DNA from: Pseudomonadota bacterium
Lineage (GTDB): Bacteria > Myxococcota_A > UBA796 > GCA-2862545
DNA: 39,840 bases
Reading direction: 5' to 3'
Assembly (NCBI GenBank): GCA_002862545.1
Contig: PKDJ01000146.1
Coordinates: forward strand, 1 to 39,840
The notes under the pieces were generated by a model. It saw only the letters and a list, made by a program, of their open reading frames with translations. It was not told the DNA's origin and made no database searches. Each line of letters opens with the position of its first letter. The first letter of the stretch is position 1. Below, one piece after another: positions 25,800 to 32,764 of the stretch. A program made the position numbers and the translations under genes.

Positions 25800-26540
25800 T
25801 CAGGAGGCGAGCTTGTAGCGCCAGTGGGCCGCGGACCCCGACTCGGCCTCTGCGTGCATGGCGTGTGTGCGCACCTGGAACTCGGCGATGCCCCCGTCGG
25901 TGGACACCACGGTGTGCAGCGACCGGTAGCCGCTGGCCTTGGGGGTCGCGATGTAGTCGTCCTGCTGCTCGGGGAGGGCGGCGTAGGCCTCGTGGAGCAC
26001 ATCGATGACGCGGTAGCAGTCCGCCTCGCTCGACACGCGGATCCGCAGGCCGGTGCGGTCGGTGATGTCTTCCGCGCCGAGGCCCTTCCGGCGCATCTTC
26101 TCGCTGAGGCTGTAGAGGGACTTGGTGCGGCCGGAGACGAGTGCGTCGATGCCCTGGTCGGCGAGGATCACCTGGGTGTCGCGGATCAACCCGTCGAGAT
26201 CGGGCGCCTGCGGGAGGGCCTCCAGGAGGTCGGCATAGCGCTCGGGGTCGAGCTGGCGAAAGCTCTCGTCTTCGAGGCGAGCGCGCTCGGCGGCCAGTCC
26301 GAGACGATCGGCGAGAGGAGTGACCAGCGCGAGCGTCTCGGTGGCGAGCTGGTCGTCGTCGGCGGCTGCGAGAGCCCGCTGGCGCTCGGCGAGTCCGCGC
26401 ACGACGAGTGAGGGGGCCCGCTCCAGAGAGGTCGCGAGCGCCTCGATTCGCTCCGGATTCGAGAGCTCGGCGATGGCGGGCTCACCCAGCGAGGCGCCGG
26501 TGAGGAGCGAGACGAGGAGCATGCCAGCCCAGTCGACCAC
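25800..26540 (-). CDS. RelA/SpoT synthetase-domain protein with apparent N-terminal export signal
   Basis: A 246-residue homologue of the (p)ppGpp synthetase part of RelA/SpoT. Synthetase motifs are intact: GRTKSLYSLSEKM (Arg138, Lys140), Asp161 in DITDRTGLRI, TPKASGYRSLHT (Tyr205), EFQVRT (Glu220) and ESGSAAHWRYK. Residues 66-110 still match the linker after the HD domain (TPLADRLGL, LEDESFRQLDPERY), so it resembles a RelA truncated on both sides: no working HD hydrolase, no TGS or ACT. The N-terminus reads MVDWAGMLLVSLLTGASLGEPAIA, a hydrophobic stretch with a possible AIA cleavage site but no basic residues. GTG 26540 has GGAGG five bases upstream. If exported it would be remarkable; otherwise it is a small alarmone synthetase. 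Confidence 0.82.
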   Translation of the reverse strand: MVDWAGMLLVSLLTGASLGEPAIAELSNPERIEALATSLERAPSLVVRGLAERQRALAAADDDQLATETLALVTPLADRLGLAAERARLEDESFRQLDPERYADLLEALPQAPDLDGLIRDTQVILADQGIDALVSGRTKSLYSLSEKMRRKGLGAEDITDRTGLRIRVSSEADCYRVIDVLHEAYAALPEQQDDYIATPKASGYRSLHTVVSTDGGIAEFQVRTHAMHAEAESGSAAHWRYKLAS

Positions 26541-26668
26541 GATGACCTCCGAACGTGGCCAGCGTAGGAACGGCTCGCGCCCCGGAAAGGGGCGATGACC
26601 AAAGCCGACACACTCTGCAGCGGGGTCGCAGCGCCTGCGACTCGAGGGAGGAGGCGATAAGCGGCCCT

Positions 26669-27142
26669 ATGCGTGCGCTTCTCCTTCTGCTGTGCGGCTG
26701 TGGCCCACTGATCGAGGCCGATGTCACCGTGGTCGTGCCGGGTGAGATCCGCCAGCAGTATGACCGGGATGCCGCAGGTCGCATGATCATGCAGATCGAC
26801 CATCCGCAGATCGGTCGTACAGTTGCGCTCGGCTTGATCTGTGAGTCTGACGACGCTGACCGTGAGTTCTTCTACAACGCCATCAGCATGGGCTGCCCCC
26901 GTGACAGCGGGACCCTCGAGGCGTGGATCGAGCCGTGGTCTGTCGATGATGCATCGGTCACCTGTGGTCCGAGCGACGAGTTCTTCGATGACGGCTACGA
27001 CGTCCCGCGTCCGAAGGAGGGTCCCTATGCCTCGGTGAGGCTGTGGACCGATGGGGGAGGATGCGACGAGCCGGTCGCTGAGGTCGAGCTGCGGCTCGAG
27101 GCCCCCGAGGGCTGGGTGAACACGCCGCAGACCGGTGGCTGA
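26669..27142 (+). CDS. Small lipoprotein of unknown function
   Basis: A 157-residue protein with a short lipoprotein signal (MRALLLLLCGC, Cys in LLCGCG). The mature part has a beta-rich pattern (VTVVVPGEIRQQYDRDAAGR, VAEVELRLEAPEGWVN) and Cys at ICESD, GCPRD, TCGPS and GCDEP that could form two disulfides. The family is unknown. ATG 26669 is chosen because the signal begins there. The nearest purine-rich stretch (GGGAGGAGG) is about 14 bases away, too far for a standard ribosome site, and a GATAAG lies seven bases before the start. It is divergent from the RelA/SpoT-like gene and converges on tesB with one base between stops. Confidence 0.6.
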   Translation: MRALLLLLCGCGPLIEADVTVVVPGEIRQQYDRDAAGRMIMQIDHPQIGRTVALGLICESDDADREFFYNAISMGCPRDSGTLEAWIEPWSVDDASVTCGPSDEFFDDGYDVPRPKEGPYASVRLWTDGGGCDEPVAEVELRLEAPEGWVNTPQTGG

Positions 27143-27143
27143 G

Positions 27144-28016
27144 TCAGCCGTCGCGCTCCCGCCAGTCGCGCATCAGTCCCTCCTGCGCCGTCGAGGCGAC
27201 CAGGTTGCCGTGACGGTCGAAGAAGTGGCCGCGCACGAGCCCGCGTGCGCCGCTCGCCGACGGGCTCTCGATCACGTGCAGCAGCCAGTCGTCGAACCGG
27301 AAGGGGCGGTGGAACCACATCGCGTGGTCGAGGCTGGCCACTTGCATGCCAGGCGTCAGCCATGACACGCCGTGGGGCTGCATCGCGGTCACGAGGAACT
27401 GAAAGTCGCTCGCGTAGGCGAGCAGGTAGCGGTGGAGCGCTGGGTCATCGGGCAGAGGATCGACAGCCCGATACCAGACCGAGCGGCGGGGCGGGGCCTT
27501 GCGGGGTCGGAGGGAGCTGTAGCCCTCGACGGGACGCACCTCGATGGGCCGCTCGGCCAGGGCACGCTCACGGAAGGCCGCGGGGATGCGCTCGGCGTGT
27601 CGGTGGTTTCGAGTCAGCTCGGATTCGAGGCCCTCTGGACCGGGCACCGTGGGCATCGGTGACTGGTGCTCCAGTCCGCCCTCATCGACCTGGAAGGAGG
27701 CCGAGAGGTTGAAGATCGCTCGCCCGCCCTGAATGGCGACCACGCGTCGTGTCGCGAAGCTCTTGCCGTCGCGGATGGGGTCGACCTCGTAGATCACGGG
27801 TCGGGAGGCATCACCGCGGCGCAGGAAGTAGCCGTGGAGACTGTGTGCGGAGCGGCCGCCCGGGACGGTCTGCGCTGCGGCGGAGAGCGCCTGGCCGAGG
27901 ACCTGTCCGCCGAAGATGGCGCCCCAGCCCAGGTCTTGGCTCTGACCTCGAAAGAGGTGCGCCTCGATGCGCTCCAGGCGCAACAGCTCGACCAGCTCGG
28001 AGAGGACGGGACGCAT
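27144..28016 (-). CDS. tesB: Acyl-CoA thioesterase II (TesB)
   Basis: A 290-residue double-hotdog thioesterase that hydrolyses acyl-CoA to fatty acid and CoA. Family signatures are FGGQVLGQALSAAAQTVP, AHSLHGYFLRRGD and IYEVDPIRDGKSFATRRVVA in the first hotdog. In the second are YASDFQFL (catalytic Asp), QVASLDHAMWFHRPFR (the hydroxyl residue and DHAxWFH) and the Gln of TAQEGLMR near the end, completing the Asp-Thr/Ser-Gln set known from E. coli TesB. Length is normal. No Shine-Dalgarno is seen; a TAGGCC lies five bases before the ATG. It is divergent from the sulfotransferase-like gene with 61 bp between starts. Confidence 0.93.
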   Translation of the reverse strand: MRPVLSELVELLRLERIEAHLFRGQSQDLGWGAIFGGQVLGQALSAAAQTVPGGRSAHSLHGYFLRRGDASRPVIYEVDPIRDGKSFATRRVVAIQGGRAIFNLSASFQVDEGGLEHQSPMPTVPGPEGLESELTRNHRHAERIPAAFRERALAERPIEVRPVEGYSSLRPRKAPPRRSVWYRAVDPLPDDPALHRYLLAYASDFQFLVTAMQPHGVSWLTPGMQVASLDHAMWFHRPFRFDDWLLHVIESPSASGARGLVRGHFFDRHGNLVASTAQEGLMRDWRERDG

Positions 28017-28077
28017 GCCGTGGCCTATCGCCGAGGGTCGCCCCTCACCAGTGGGCTGACCGGGCTATGCCACGCAG

Positions 28078-29547
28078 ATGTCTGTGCTGCTGCTCGTGCT
28101 CACTGCATGTACGACGCCCTCGGCCGAGTCGTCGCGCAGCGCCGCTTCGGCGATACCCTGTGAGCCCCTCGGCGATGGCCTCGACACGGGTGCGCCTGCG
28201 GCGTCATCGACAGCTGCGGGCGACACGGCGACCCGCGCGGTGGGGCTGGGACTCTGTGTCGAGCAGGACCCGGCTGCGCCTCTCGTGATCCGCGTCAAGT
28301 GGTCCACCGACGAGCCGGGCACCAGCGAGGTCACCTTCAGCGAGCCGGGCGGTCCGAGCTGGCGCATCGCCAACCCGGGACTCACCCGTGAGCACGCGGT
28401 AGCGCTCTACGGACTCCACCCCGAGACCGAGGTGAGCTTCGACGTGCTGTCGGTGCTCGAGGGCGGCGGTGAGGTGCGCGTCGAGGGGCTGACGGCGCGA
28501 ACCGGCAGCGTGCCTGAGTGGGTGCCCGAGGCCGAGGTCCTCGTGCACGACCCCGAGCGCGTTCAGCCGGGCTGGACCCTCCTCAACCTCTCCAACCGCG
28601 ACGCGGACTGGCCGCCGACCTCCGTGGCCTACGACGCGGACGGGCTGCCTGTGTGGTTCCGAGTGACCGACACGAACGAGGACCATCGAGGCGACCTCGA
28701 CGTGTCGCTCACGCCGGACGGCCATGTGCTGGTGGGGGGCTCTGGAGCCGACATTCGAGCCCTCGAGGTCGCCTGGGACGGCTCTGTCGTATGGGTCGGA
28801 CCCGAGCAGGAGCCGCTGGTTCACCACCACCACGTCGAGAAGCTCGCCGACGGCACCTACGTGATGCTGCGGCACGTCCGAGATGGTGGCGGTGATGCGC
28901 TGCTCGATCGGATCGTGCGCTACGACTTGGAGCACCGCGTCGTGTGGGACTGGGACCCATTCGACCACCTCGCGCTGCCCGACCCGGTGCCCAACGACTG
29001 GCTCCATGCCAACGCCGTCACCGTCACCGAAGAGCGCGTGTGGCTGAGCTGCCGCAACCTGGACCAGATTCTCGGCATCGAGCCCGAGTCGGGCGATGTG
29101 GTCGAGGTGATCGGCCGAGGGGGGGACCACACGCTCGCTGGCGGGCGCTGGTTTGCCGGACAGCACGACCCCGAGCTTCAGCCCGACGGCTCCTGGCTGC
29201 TCTACGACAACCAGGGGCTCTCGGGTCGTCACAGTCGGGTGATGCGACTGACGGCTGCGGAGGGCGCGGCCGAGGTCGTGTGGGAGTTTCCCGGTGGCGT
29301 CGCGCAGCCGGATCCCTGGTACGCCGAGGCCTGGTACAGCAGCATCTGGGGCGATGCCGATGCGCTGCCGAACGGCAACGTGCTGGTTGCGGCCGGAACC
29401 CGAGAGGAGGGGCGAGAGAGTCGCGTCTTCGAGGTCGACCCTCTGACCAACGACGTCGTGTGGTCGATCCGCTGGTCCGAGTCCCCGGGCATCGTCGGTG
29501 TCTACCGGGCCGAGCGAATCGCCGTGCCCCTCGAGCGCGCGCGCTGA
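28078..29547 (+). CDS. Arylsulfotransferase (ASST)-family lipoprotein
   Basis: A 489-residue exported lipoprotein with lipobox VLTAC. An N-terminal fibronectin-like region (about 65-140; PLVIRVKWSTDEPGTSEVTF) precedes a propeller of about 340 residues typical of ASST-type proteins. The blades carry 'LTPDGHVLVGG', 'VEKLADGTYVML', 'HDPELQPDGSWLLYDNQG' and 'DALPNGNVLVAAG' motifs. There is a His cluster at VHHHHVEKL, with DWLHANAV and QHDPEL supplying the other His residues that usually line the active centre. In bacteria the family transfers sulfate between phenols; some homologues have unknown substrates. No disulfide-isomerase partner is nearby. The ATG has no ribosome site but a TATGCC six bases upstream. 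Confidence 0.78.
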   Translation: MSVLLLVLTACTTPSAESSRSAASAIPCEPLGDGLDTGAPAASSTAAGDTATRAVGLGLCVEQDPAAPLVIRVKWSTDEPGTSEVTFSEPGGPSWRIANPGLTREHAVALYGLHPETEVSFDVLSVLEGGGEVRVEGLTARTGSVPEWVPEAEVLVHDPERVQPGWTLLNLSNRDADWPPTSVAYDADGLPVWFRVTDTNEDHRGDLDVSLTPDGHVLVGGSGADIRALEVAWDGSVVWVGPEQEPLVHHHHVEKLADGTYVMLRHVRDGGGDALLDRIVRYDLEHRVVWDWDPFDHLALPDPVPNDWLHANAVTVTEERVWLSCRNLDQILGIEPESGDVVEVIGRGGDHTLAGGRWFAGQHDPELQPDGSWLLYDNQGLSGRHSRVMRLTAAEGAAEVVWEFPGGVAQPDPWYAEAWYSSIWGDADALPNGNVLVAAGTREEGRESRVFEVDPLTNDVVWSIRWSESPGIVGVYRAERIAVPLERAR

Positions 29548-29560
29548 GGGGTGAAGACGG

Positions 29561-30291
29561 TCAGATGATGGCGTCGCCGGACACCGCCACGGTGCCGCTC
29601 TCGGTGACCTGGGCCTGGTAGAGAGGCAGGCCCTTGGCGAGGTGGCCGAGGGTGGCACCCAGCTGTTGGTTCGCGAGCTGATCGACGGCCTTGGCGAAGG
29701 CCTCGGTGTCGACGCCCCCGAGCAGGGGCTCTGAGCCGCCGAGGAAGATCGCCATCTGGTTGCGGAGACGGGCGACCACGTCGGGGTGCTGCACGAACAT
29801 CTGCTCGCCCTCGGAGAGGGGCGCGACCTTCGGAACCCGCGTGTGCGCGTGGGGGGCGCCACCGGTGGAGACCTGGACGACCGCGCCCTCGGCATGACCG
29901 CCCTGAAGGACGACGTAGTCAATGTCCGCACCCGCCCAGAGCGCGCGGAACACGGCGGTGATGGGGGCGTTCGCCAGGCCGGGGCGCACGCCGTACTGCT
30001 CGGGGTGCTTGAGGATCAGCTTGAGGTGACCACAGCCGACGTTGTCGGGCGTGAGCACGTGCGGCAGGAGGGCGTCAGCGTGCGCGCCAGGGCTGCGCAC
30101 GAGGGCCTCGGTCGTGCGAGGTCAGCGGGCGAGACCGGGAACGACGCATCGGCGACGAGGGCCTGACGCAGGTTCTCCATCGCGTGGGAGTCGGTGTGCA
30201 TGTAGAAGCGATCGAAGTGGCTCATGAAGCGCGCGAACACCTCGGGCACCCGTGCGTCGGGGACCTGCGCACCGGAGTGGCAAGCAGCCAC
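29561..30291 (-). pseudogene. Frameshifted gene of unknown family
   Basis: The C-terminal 170 codons are open from about 30100 down to 29561 (GHLKLILKHPEQYGVRPG, DIDYVVLQGGHAEGAVVQV, HPDVVARLRNQMAIFLGG) but lack a proper start. The protein-like sequence continues upstream one frame over as CHSGAQVPDARVPEVFARFM, FDRFYMHTDSHAMENLRQAL and FPVSPADLA. The two halves join naturally as ...PADLAR-TEALVRSPG... if one base is restored near 30112. GTG 30291 is a candidate start; a further coding-like piece (CIDELQRTLEIDSSGG, about 30290-30335) lies in the third frame, hinting at a second shift. The gene may be decayed, or the sequence may contain indel errors. No family is recognised with confidence. 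Confidence 0.6.
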
Positions 30292-30477
30292 CCGAGCTGT
30301 CGATCTCGAGGGTGCGTTGAAGCTCGTCGATGCAGCATACGGGCTGGCTCGACGACGCTCTAGTCTTGGGTGTGTGTGGCACAACTGCACATCGGTGGAC
30401 GGAACTGACCCACTGTTTGTGCTGAAATGCCTTGAGGCTGCTGGGGGGCTGCGGCACCTTGGACCTGTGGAGGGCGC

Positions 30478-32076
30478 ATGCGCTGGTCGATTCCTTTGGC
30501 GGTGGCTCTGGTGGCGTGTACGGCGCCGGGTAGTGGTGCGGGCAAGCTGGGCGACACGGCGTCCTACGGAGTCTCGGCGTCGGACGCCGAGTGGGGCGGG
30601 GGCGGCGACTACGCCGGCAGCGGAACCAGCACCACGGGCACCTGGGGGACCGGCGGTACGGGCGGTGGCTCGGGTGGCGGCACGGGCACCGGAGGGAGCA
30701 CGAGCTGGGACGGCGGCACGGAGACCGATCCAGAGGAGACCGAGCCGCCCGACACGGGCACCGTCGACTGCATCACCGATGCGCCGACCGAGCTCTTCCT
30801 GTCGCCGGACGACAGCAACTCCATGTCCTCGGCGGTGCTCGCGCGGGAGGCCGTCGCGATGTACGGCAGTGAGCGCCTGCCGCCGATCCGCACGTACGAG
30901 TTCTTCAACTACTACGACTTCGACTACGCTCCGGCAGCGCCGGGGGAGCTGGCCGTCACCCTCGAGCTGGCCCAAGATCCGGAGATGTCGGGCGACGAGT
31001 ACGTCCTGCAGGTGGCCATCGCCTCGGAGCGTCGCACCCACGGGGATCGGGACCCGATCGATCTCACCATGGTCGTCGACACGTCCTGCTCGATGGGCGG
31101 CACGCCGATCTCCCTGACCCGGGATGTCTGCCGCACCGTGGCGAGTCAGCTCCAGGCTGGCGACATCGTCAACATGGTCACCTGGGCTGAGGTGCAGGAT
31201 CTCGTGCTGGAGAACCACGAGGTCTCGGGTCCGGGCGACGGCACGCTCCTCGGCAAGTGCGAGAGCATCGAGGAGGGGGGCGGGACGAACCTCTCCGCGG
31301 GCCTCGACGCGGGCTACCGTCTCGCCGAGCTGCACGCCTCGCCAGACAGGGTGGACCGCATGCTGCTGATCAGCGACGGCGGCGCGAATCTGGGCATCAC
31401 GGACGAGGAGCTGATCGCCGAGAAGGCCGACGACGGCAACCAGGGCGGCATCTACCTTGCGGGTGTCGGTGTCGGCGTGCCGGGCACCTACAACGACACG
31501 CTGATGGACGCGGTGACCGACGCGGGCAAGGGCGCAGCCATCTTCGCCAGCGACACGGCCGAGGTGGACCGCATCCTCGGCGATCGCTTCCTCGAGGTCT
31601 TCGACGTGGCCGCGCGCAACGTGCAGCTCGAGCTGACGCTGCCGGGTGGCTTCGAGATCGTGCGCTTCTCGGCCGAGGAGATCGGCACGAGTGCCCGCGA
31701 CGTGGAGCCTCAGCACCTCGCGCCAAACGACGCGATGGTCTTCCACCAGCACCTGTGGACCTGTGCTCCGGAGCTCGTCTCGGATGACACGATCGTCACG
31801 GCGACCGTGCGCTGGCAGGACGTGCTCACGGGCGAGCTGCACGAGCTGGTCCAGGAGGCGACGTTCGCCGAGATGCTGGGCGGTGACACGTCCAACCTCC
31901 GCAAGGGGGCGGCGGTCTTCGCCTACGCCGAGGCGCTCAAGATCGTCCGCAAGGACGGTCGCGCGGCGGCTGCAGATGCCGTCGCTCGGGCATTCGACGC
32001 GCTCGGTGTCGCCGAGACGGTGCTCGGAGCCGACAGCGAGCTCACCGAGATGCGCCGGGTGCTCGAGGGGCTCTGA
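30478..32076 (+). CDS. VWA-domain lipoprotein (YfbK-like)
   Basis: A 532-residue lipoprotein: lipobox ALVAC, then an unusually long Gly/Thr/Ser-rich linker (about 35-90, with GTGGTGGGSGGGTGTGGST). A YfbK-type N-terminal segment follows (about 115-170; IRTYEFFNYYDFDYAPAAPG, 'EFFNYF' in relatives). The von Willebrand A domain has MIDAS DTSCSM (Asp, Ser, Ser), then GGGTNLSAGL (the conserved Thr) and LISDGGANLG. The C-terminal ~110 residues resemble the associated DUF3520-like domain (VRWQDVLTGELHELVQEATF ... KGAAVFAYAEALK). It is probably a surface protein using a metal-dependent adhesion site. ATG 30478 has GGAGGGCGC upstream. Confidence 0.88.
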   Translation: MRWSIPLAVALVACTAPGSGAGKLGDTASYGVSASDAEWGGGGDYAGSGTSTTGTWGTGGTGGGSGGGTGTGGSTSWDGGTETDPEETEPPDTGTVDCITDAPTELFLSPDDSNSMSSAVLAREAVAMYGSERLPPIRTYEFFNYYDFDYAPAAPGELAVTLELAQDPEMSGDEYVLQVAIASERRTHGDRDPIDLTMVVDTSCSMGGTPISLTRDVCRTVASQLQAGDIVNMVTWAEVQDLVLENHEVSGPGDGTLLGKCESIEEGGGTNLSAGLDAGYRLAELHASPDRVDRMLLISDGGANLGITDEELIAEKADDGNQGGIYLAGVGVGVPGTYNDTLMDAVTDAGKGAAIFASDTAEVDRILGDRFLEVFDVAARNVQLELTLPGGFEIVRFSAEEIGTSARDVEPQHLAPNDAMVFHQHLWTCAPELVSDDTIVTATVRWQDVLTGELHELVQEATFAEMLGGDTSNLRKGAAVFAYAEALKIVRKDGRAAAADAVARAFDALGVAETVLGADSELTEMRRVLEGL

Positions 32077-32083
32077 GCGCGGA

Positions 32084-32440
32084 TCAGCCGAGGAGGCGGG
32101 CGGCGTGATCGTCGTCCGACCCTCGGAAGCCGGCCTGGACCGCCACCCCGTCTCGCTCGATCACGGGGCGCTTGATCAGCATTGGGTCGGCGGCGAAGTG
32201 CTCTGCCCAGGTGGCGTCGTCCCAGGTCTTCTTCTCGGCAGGCAGGGCGCGGTAGGACCCCCCCGAGGTGTTGCGCAGCGCCTTCGCCCCGAGCGCCTCG
32301 ACCCAGCGCTCCACGCGCTCCCTGGCGACGGGGGCCTTGCGAAAGTCGACGAAGGCGTGGTCGGCGCCGCGCTCGCTCAGCCAGGCACGCGCCTTCTTCA
32401 CGGTGCCGCAGTTGGGGATGCCGTACACGGTGAGCGCCAT
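32084..32440 (-). CDS. ArsC/Spx-family thioredoxin-fold protein (YffB-like)
   Basis: A 118-residue ArsC/Spx/YffB-type protein. The active-site segment is YGIPNCGTVKKARAWLSERG, with a single Cys in NCGTxKKA as in YffB and reductase-like members, not the CxxC of Spx. Then come FVDFRKAPVARERVERWV, NTSGGSYRAL, and MLIKRPVIERDG (the typical 'PxLIKRPV' motif with conserved Arg). It ends GFRGSDDDHAARLLG, close to family length. The function is thiol-linked reduction, possibly with glutathione, but the substrate is unknown. ATG 32440 has GGAGGAG immediately upstream. It converges on the VWA gene and is divergent from the his operon. Confidence 0.88.
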   Translation of the reverse strand: MALTVYGIPNCGTVKKARAWLSERGADHAFVDFRKAPVARERVERWVEALGAKALRNTSGGSYRALPAEKKTWDDATWAEHFAADPMLIKRPVIERDGVAVQAGFRGSDDDHAARLLG

Positions 32441-32558
32441 GCTCTCCTCCTCGTGTGCGCCATGTAGCCGGCGACGGCTCTCGTCGTGTGCGAAGCGCGA
32501 GGCCCGCCTGTCGTGCTGCGAGGAACGTGCCCGGCATGATTCTCTCCGCGTCGCGCCG

Positions 32559-32586
32559 TTGACAGGGGGCCGGCTCGGGCTAGGCT
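32559..32586 (+). promoter_or_regulatory. Promoter of the his operon (predicted)
   Basis: A perfect -35 hexamer TTGACA (32559-32564) is followed by a 16-base spacer and a -10-like TAGGCT (32581-32586). Transcription would then start at about 32592-32593, which is the GTG of the leader peptide, so the transcript would be leaderless. It lies in the 324-bp gap between the ArsC-family gene and hisG; the gap also holds the leader peptide and attenuator. Confidence 0.6.
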
Positions 32587-32592
32587 CCGGCC

Positions 32593-32658
32593 GTGACTTG
32601 TCTGCACCACCATTCCCATGCACACCATCACCCCGTCGCGGGGCCGGTGCAGGGGTAG
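32593..32658 (+). CDS. hisL: his operon leader peptide (attenuator peptide)
   Basis: A 21-codon frame, GTG to TAG, reading MTCL-HHHSHAHHH-PVAGPVQG, so seven of the nine residues at 5-13 are His. This density is the hallmark of his attenuators: a ribosome that runs short of charged His-tRNA stalls there. The frame is bounded upstream by an in-frame TAG at 32581-32583 and has no Shine-Dalgarno; the predicted promoter puts the transcript start at the GTG itself. Directly downstream are alternative hairpins and then hisG. The peptide has no function beyond being translated. The identification rests on sequence only. Confidence 0.8.
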   Translation: MTCLHHHSHAHHHPVAGPVQG

Positions 32659-32697
32659 GCGAGCCACACACGTTCACCTCGATGCGAGCCGGCGCCC
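32640..32697 (+). promoter_or_regulatory. Predicted antiterminator of the his attenuator
   Basis: GGGGCCGG (32640-32647), inside the last codons of the leader, can pair with CCGGC-g-CCC (32689-32697): eight G-C pairs with a single bulged G at 32694. This uses up the left arm of the terminator. A ribosome stalled on the His codons (32605-32631) leaves 32640-32647 free, so the antiterminator forms. A ribosome that reaches the stop at 32656 covers it, so the terminator forms. Confidence 0.55.
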
Positions 32698-32719
32698 GTC
32701 GCCGGCTCTGTCCGTTCTT
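32686..32719 (+). terminator. Predicted attenuator terminator hairpin
   Basis: A perfect 9-bp stem, GAGCCGGCG (32686-32694) with CGCCGGCTC (32700-32708), has a five-base loop CCCGT. It is followed by the moderately T-rich TGTCCGTTCTT (32709-32719), a weak tract as is common at high GC. It lies between the leader peptide stop and hisG, 46 bases before the hisG start codon. Confidence 0.65.
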
Positions 32720-32737
32720 GGACGGTGAGGTGCTGGC

Positions 32738-32764
32738 GTCGGGTGTCCCCAAGGAGACCCCGAC
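32738..32764 (+). promoter_or_regulatory. Small hairpin presenting the hisG ribosome site
   Basis: GTCGGG (32738-32743) pairs with CCCGAC (32759-32764), directly before the hisG ATG. The 15-base loop contains the Shine-Dalgarno AAGGAG (32751-32756). The structure may expose or modulate the ribosome site; it is short and could be chance. Confidence 0.3.

Noticed and set aside
30370..30390. TGGCAC...TGCA resembling a sigma-54 promoter
   Set aside because: The GG and GC doublets are about three bases too close for the fixed -24/-12 spacing.
30016..31842. 608-codon minus-strand frame
   Set aside because: Most of it is antisense to the VWA lipoprotein; only its last part (below about 30290) belongs to a real, frameshifted gene, listed separately.
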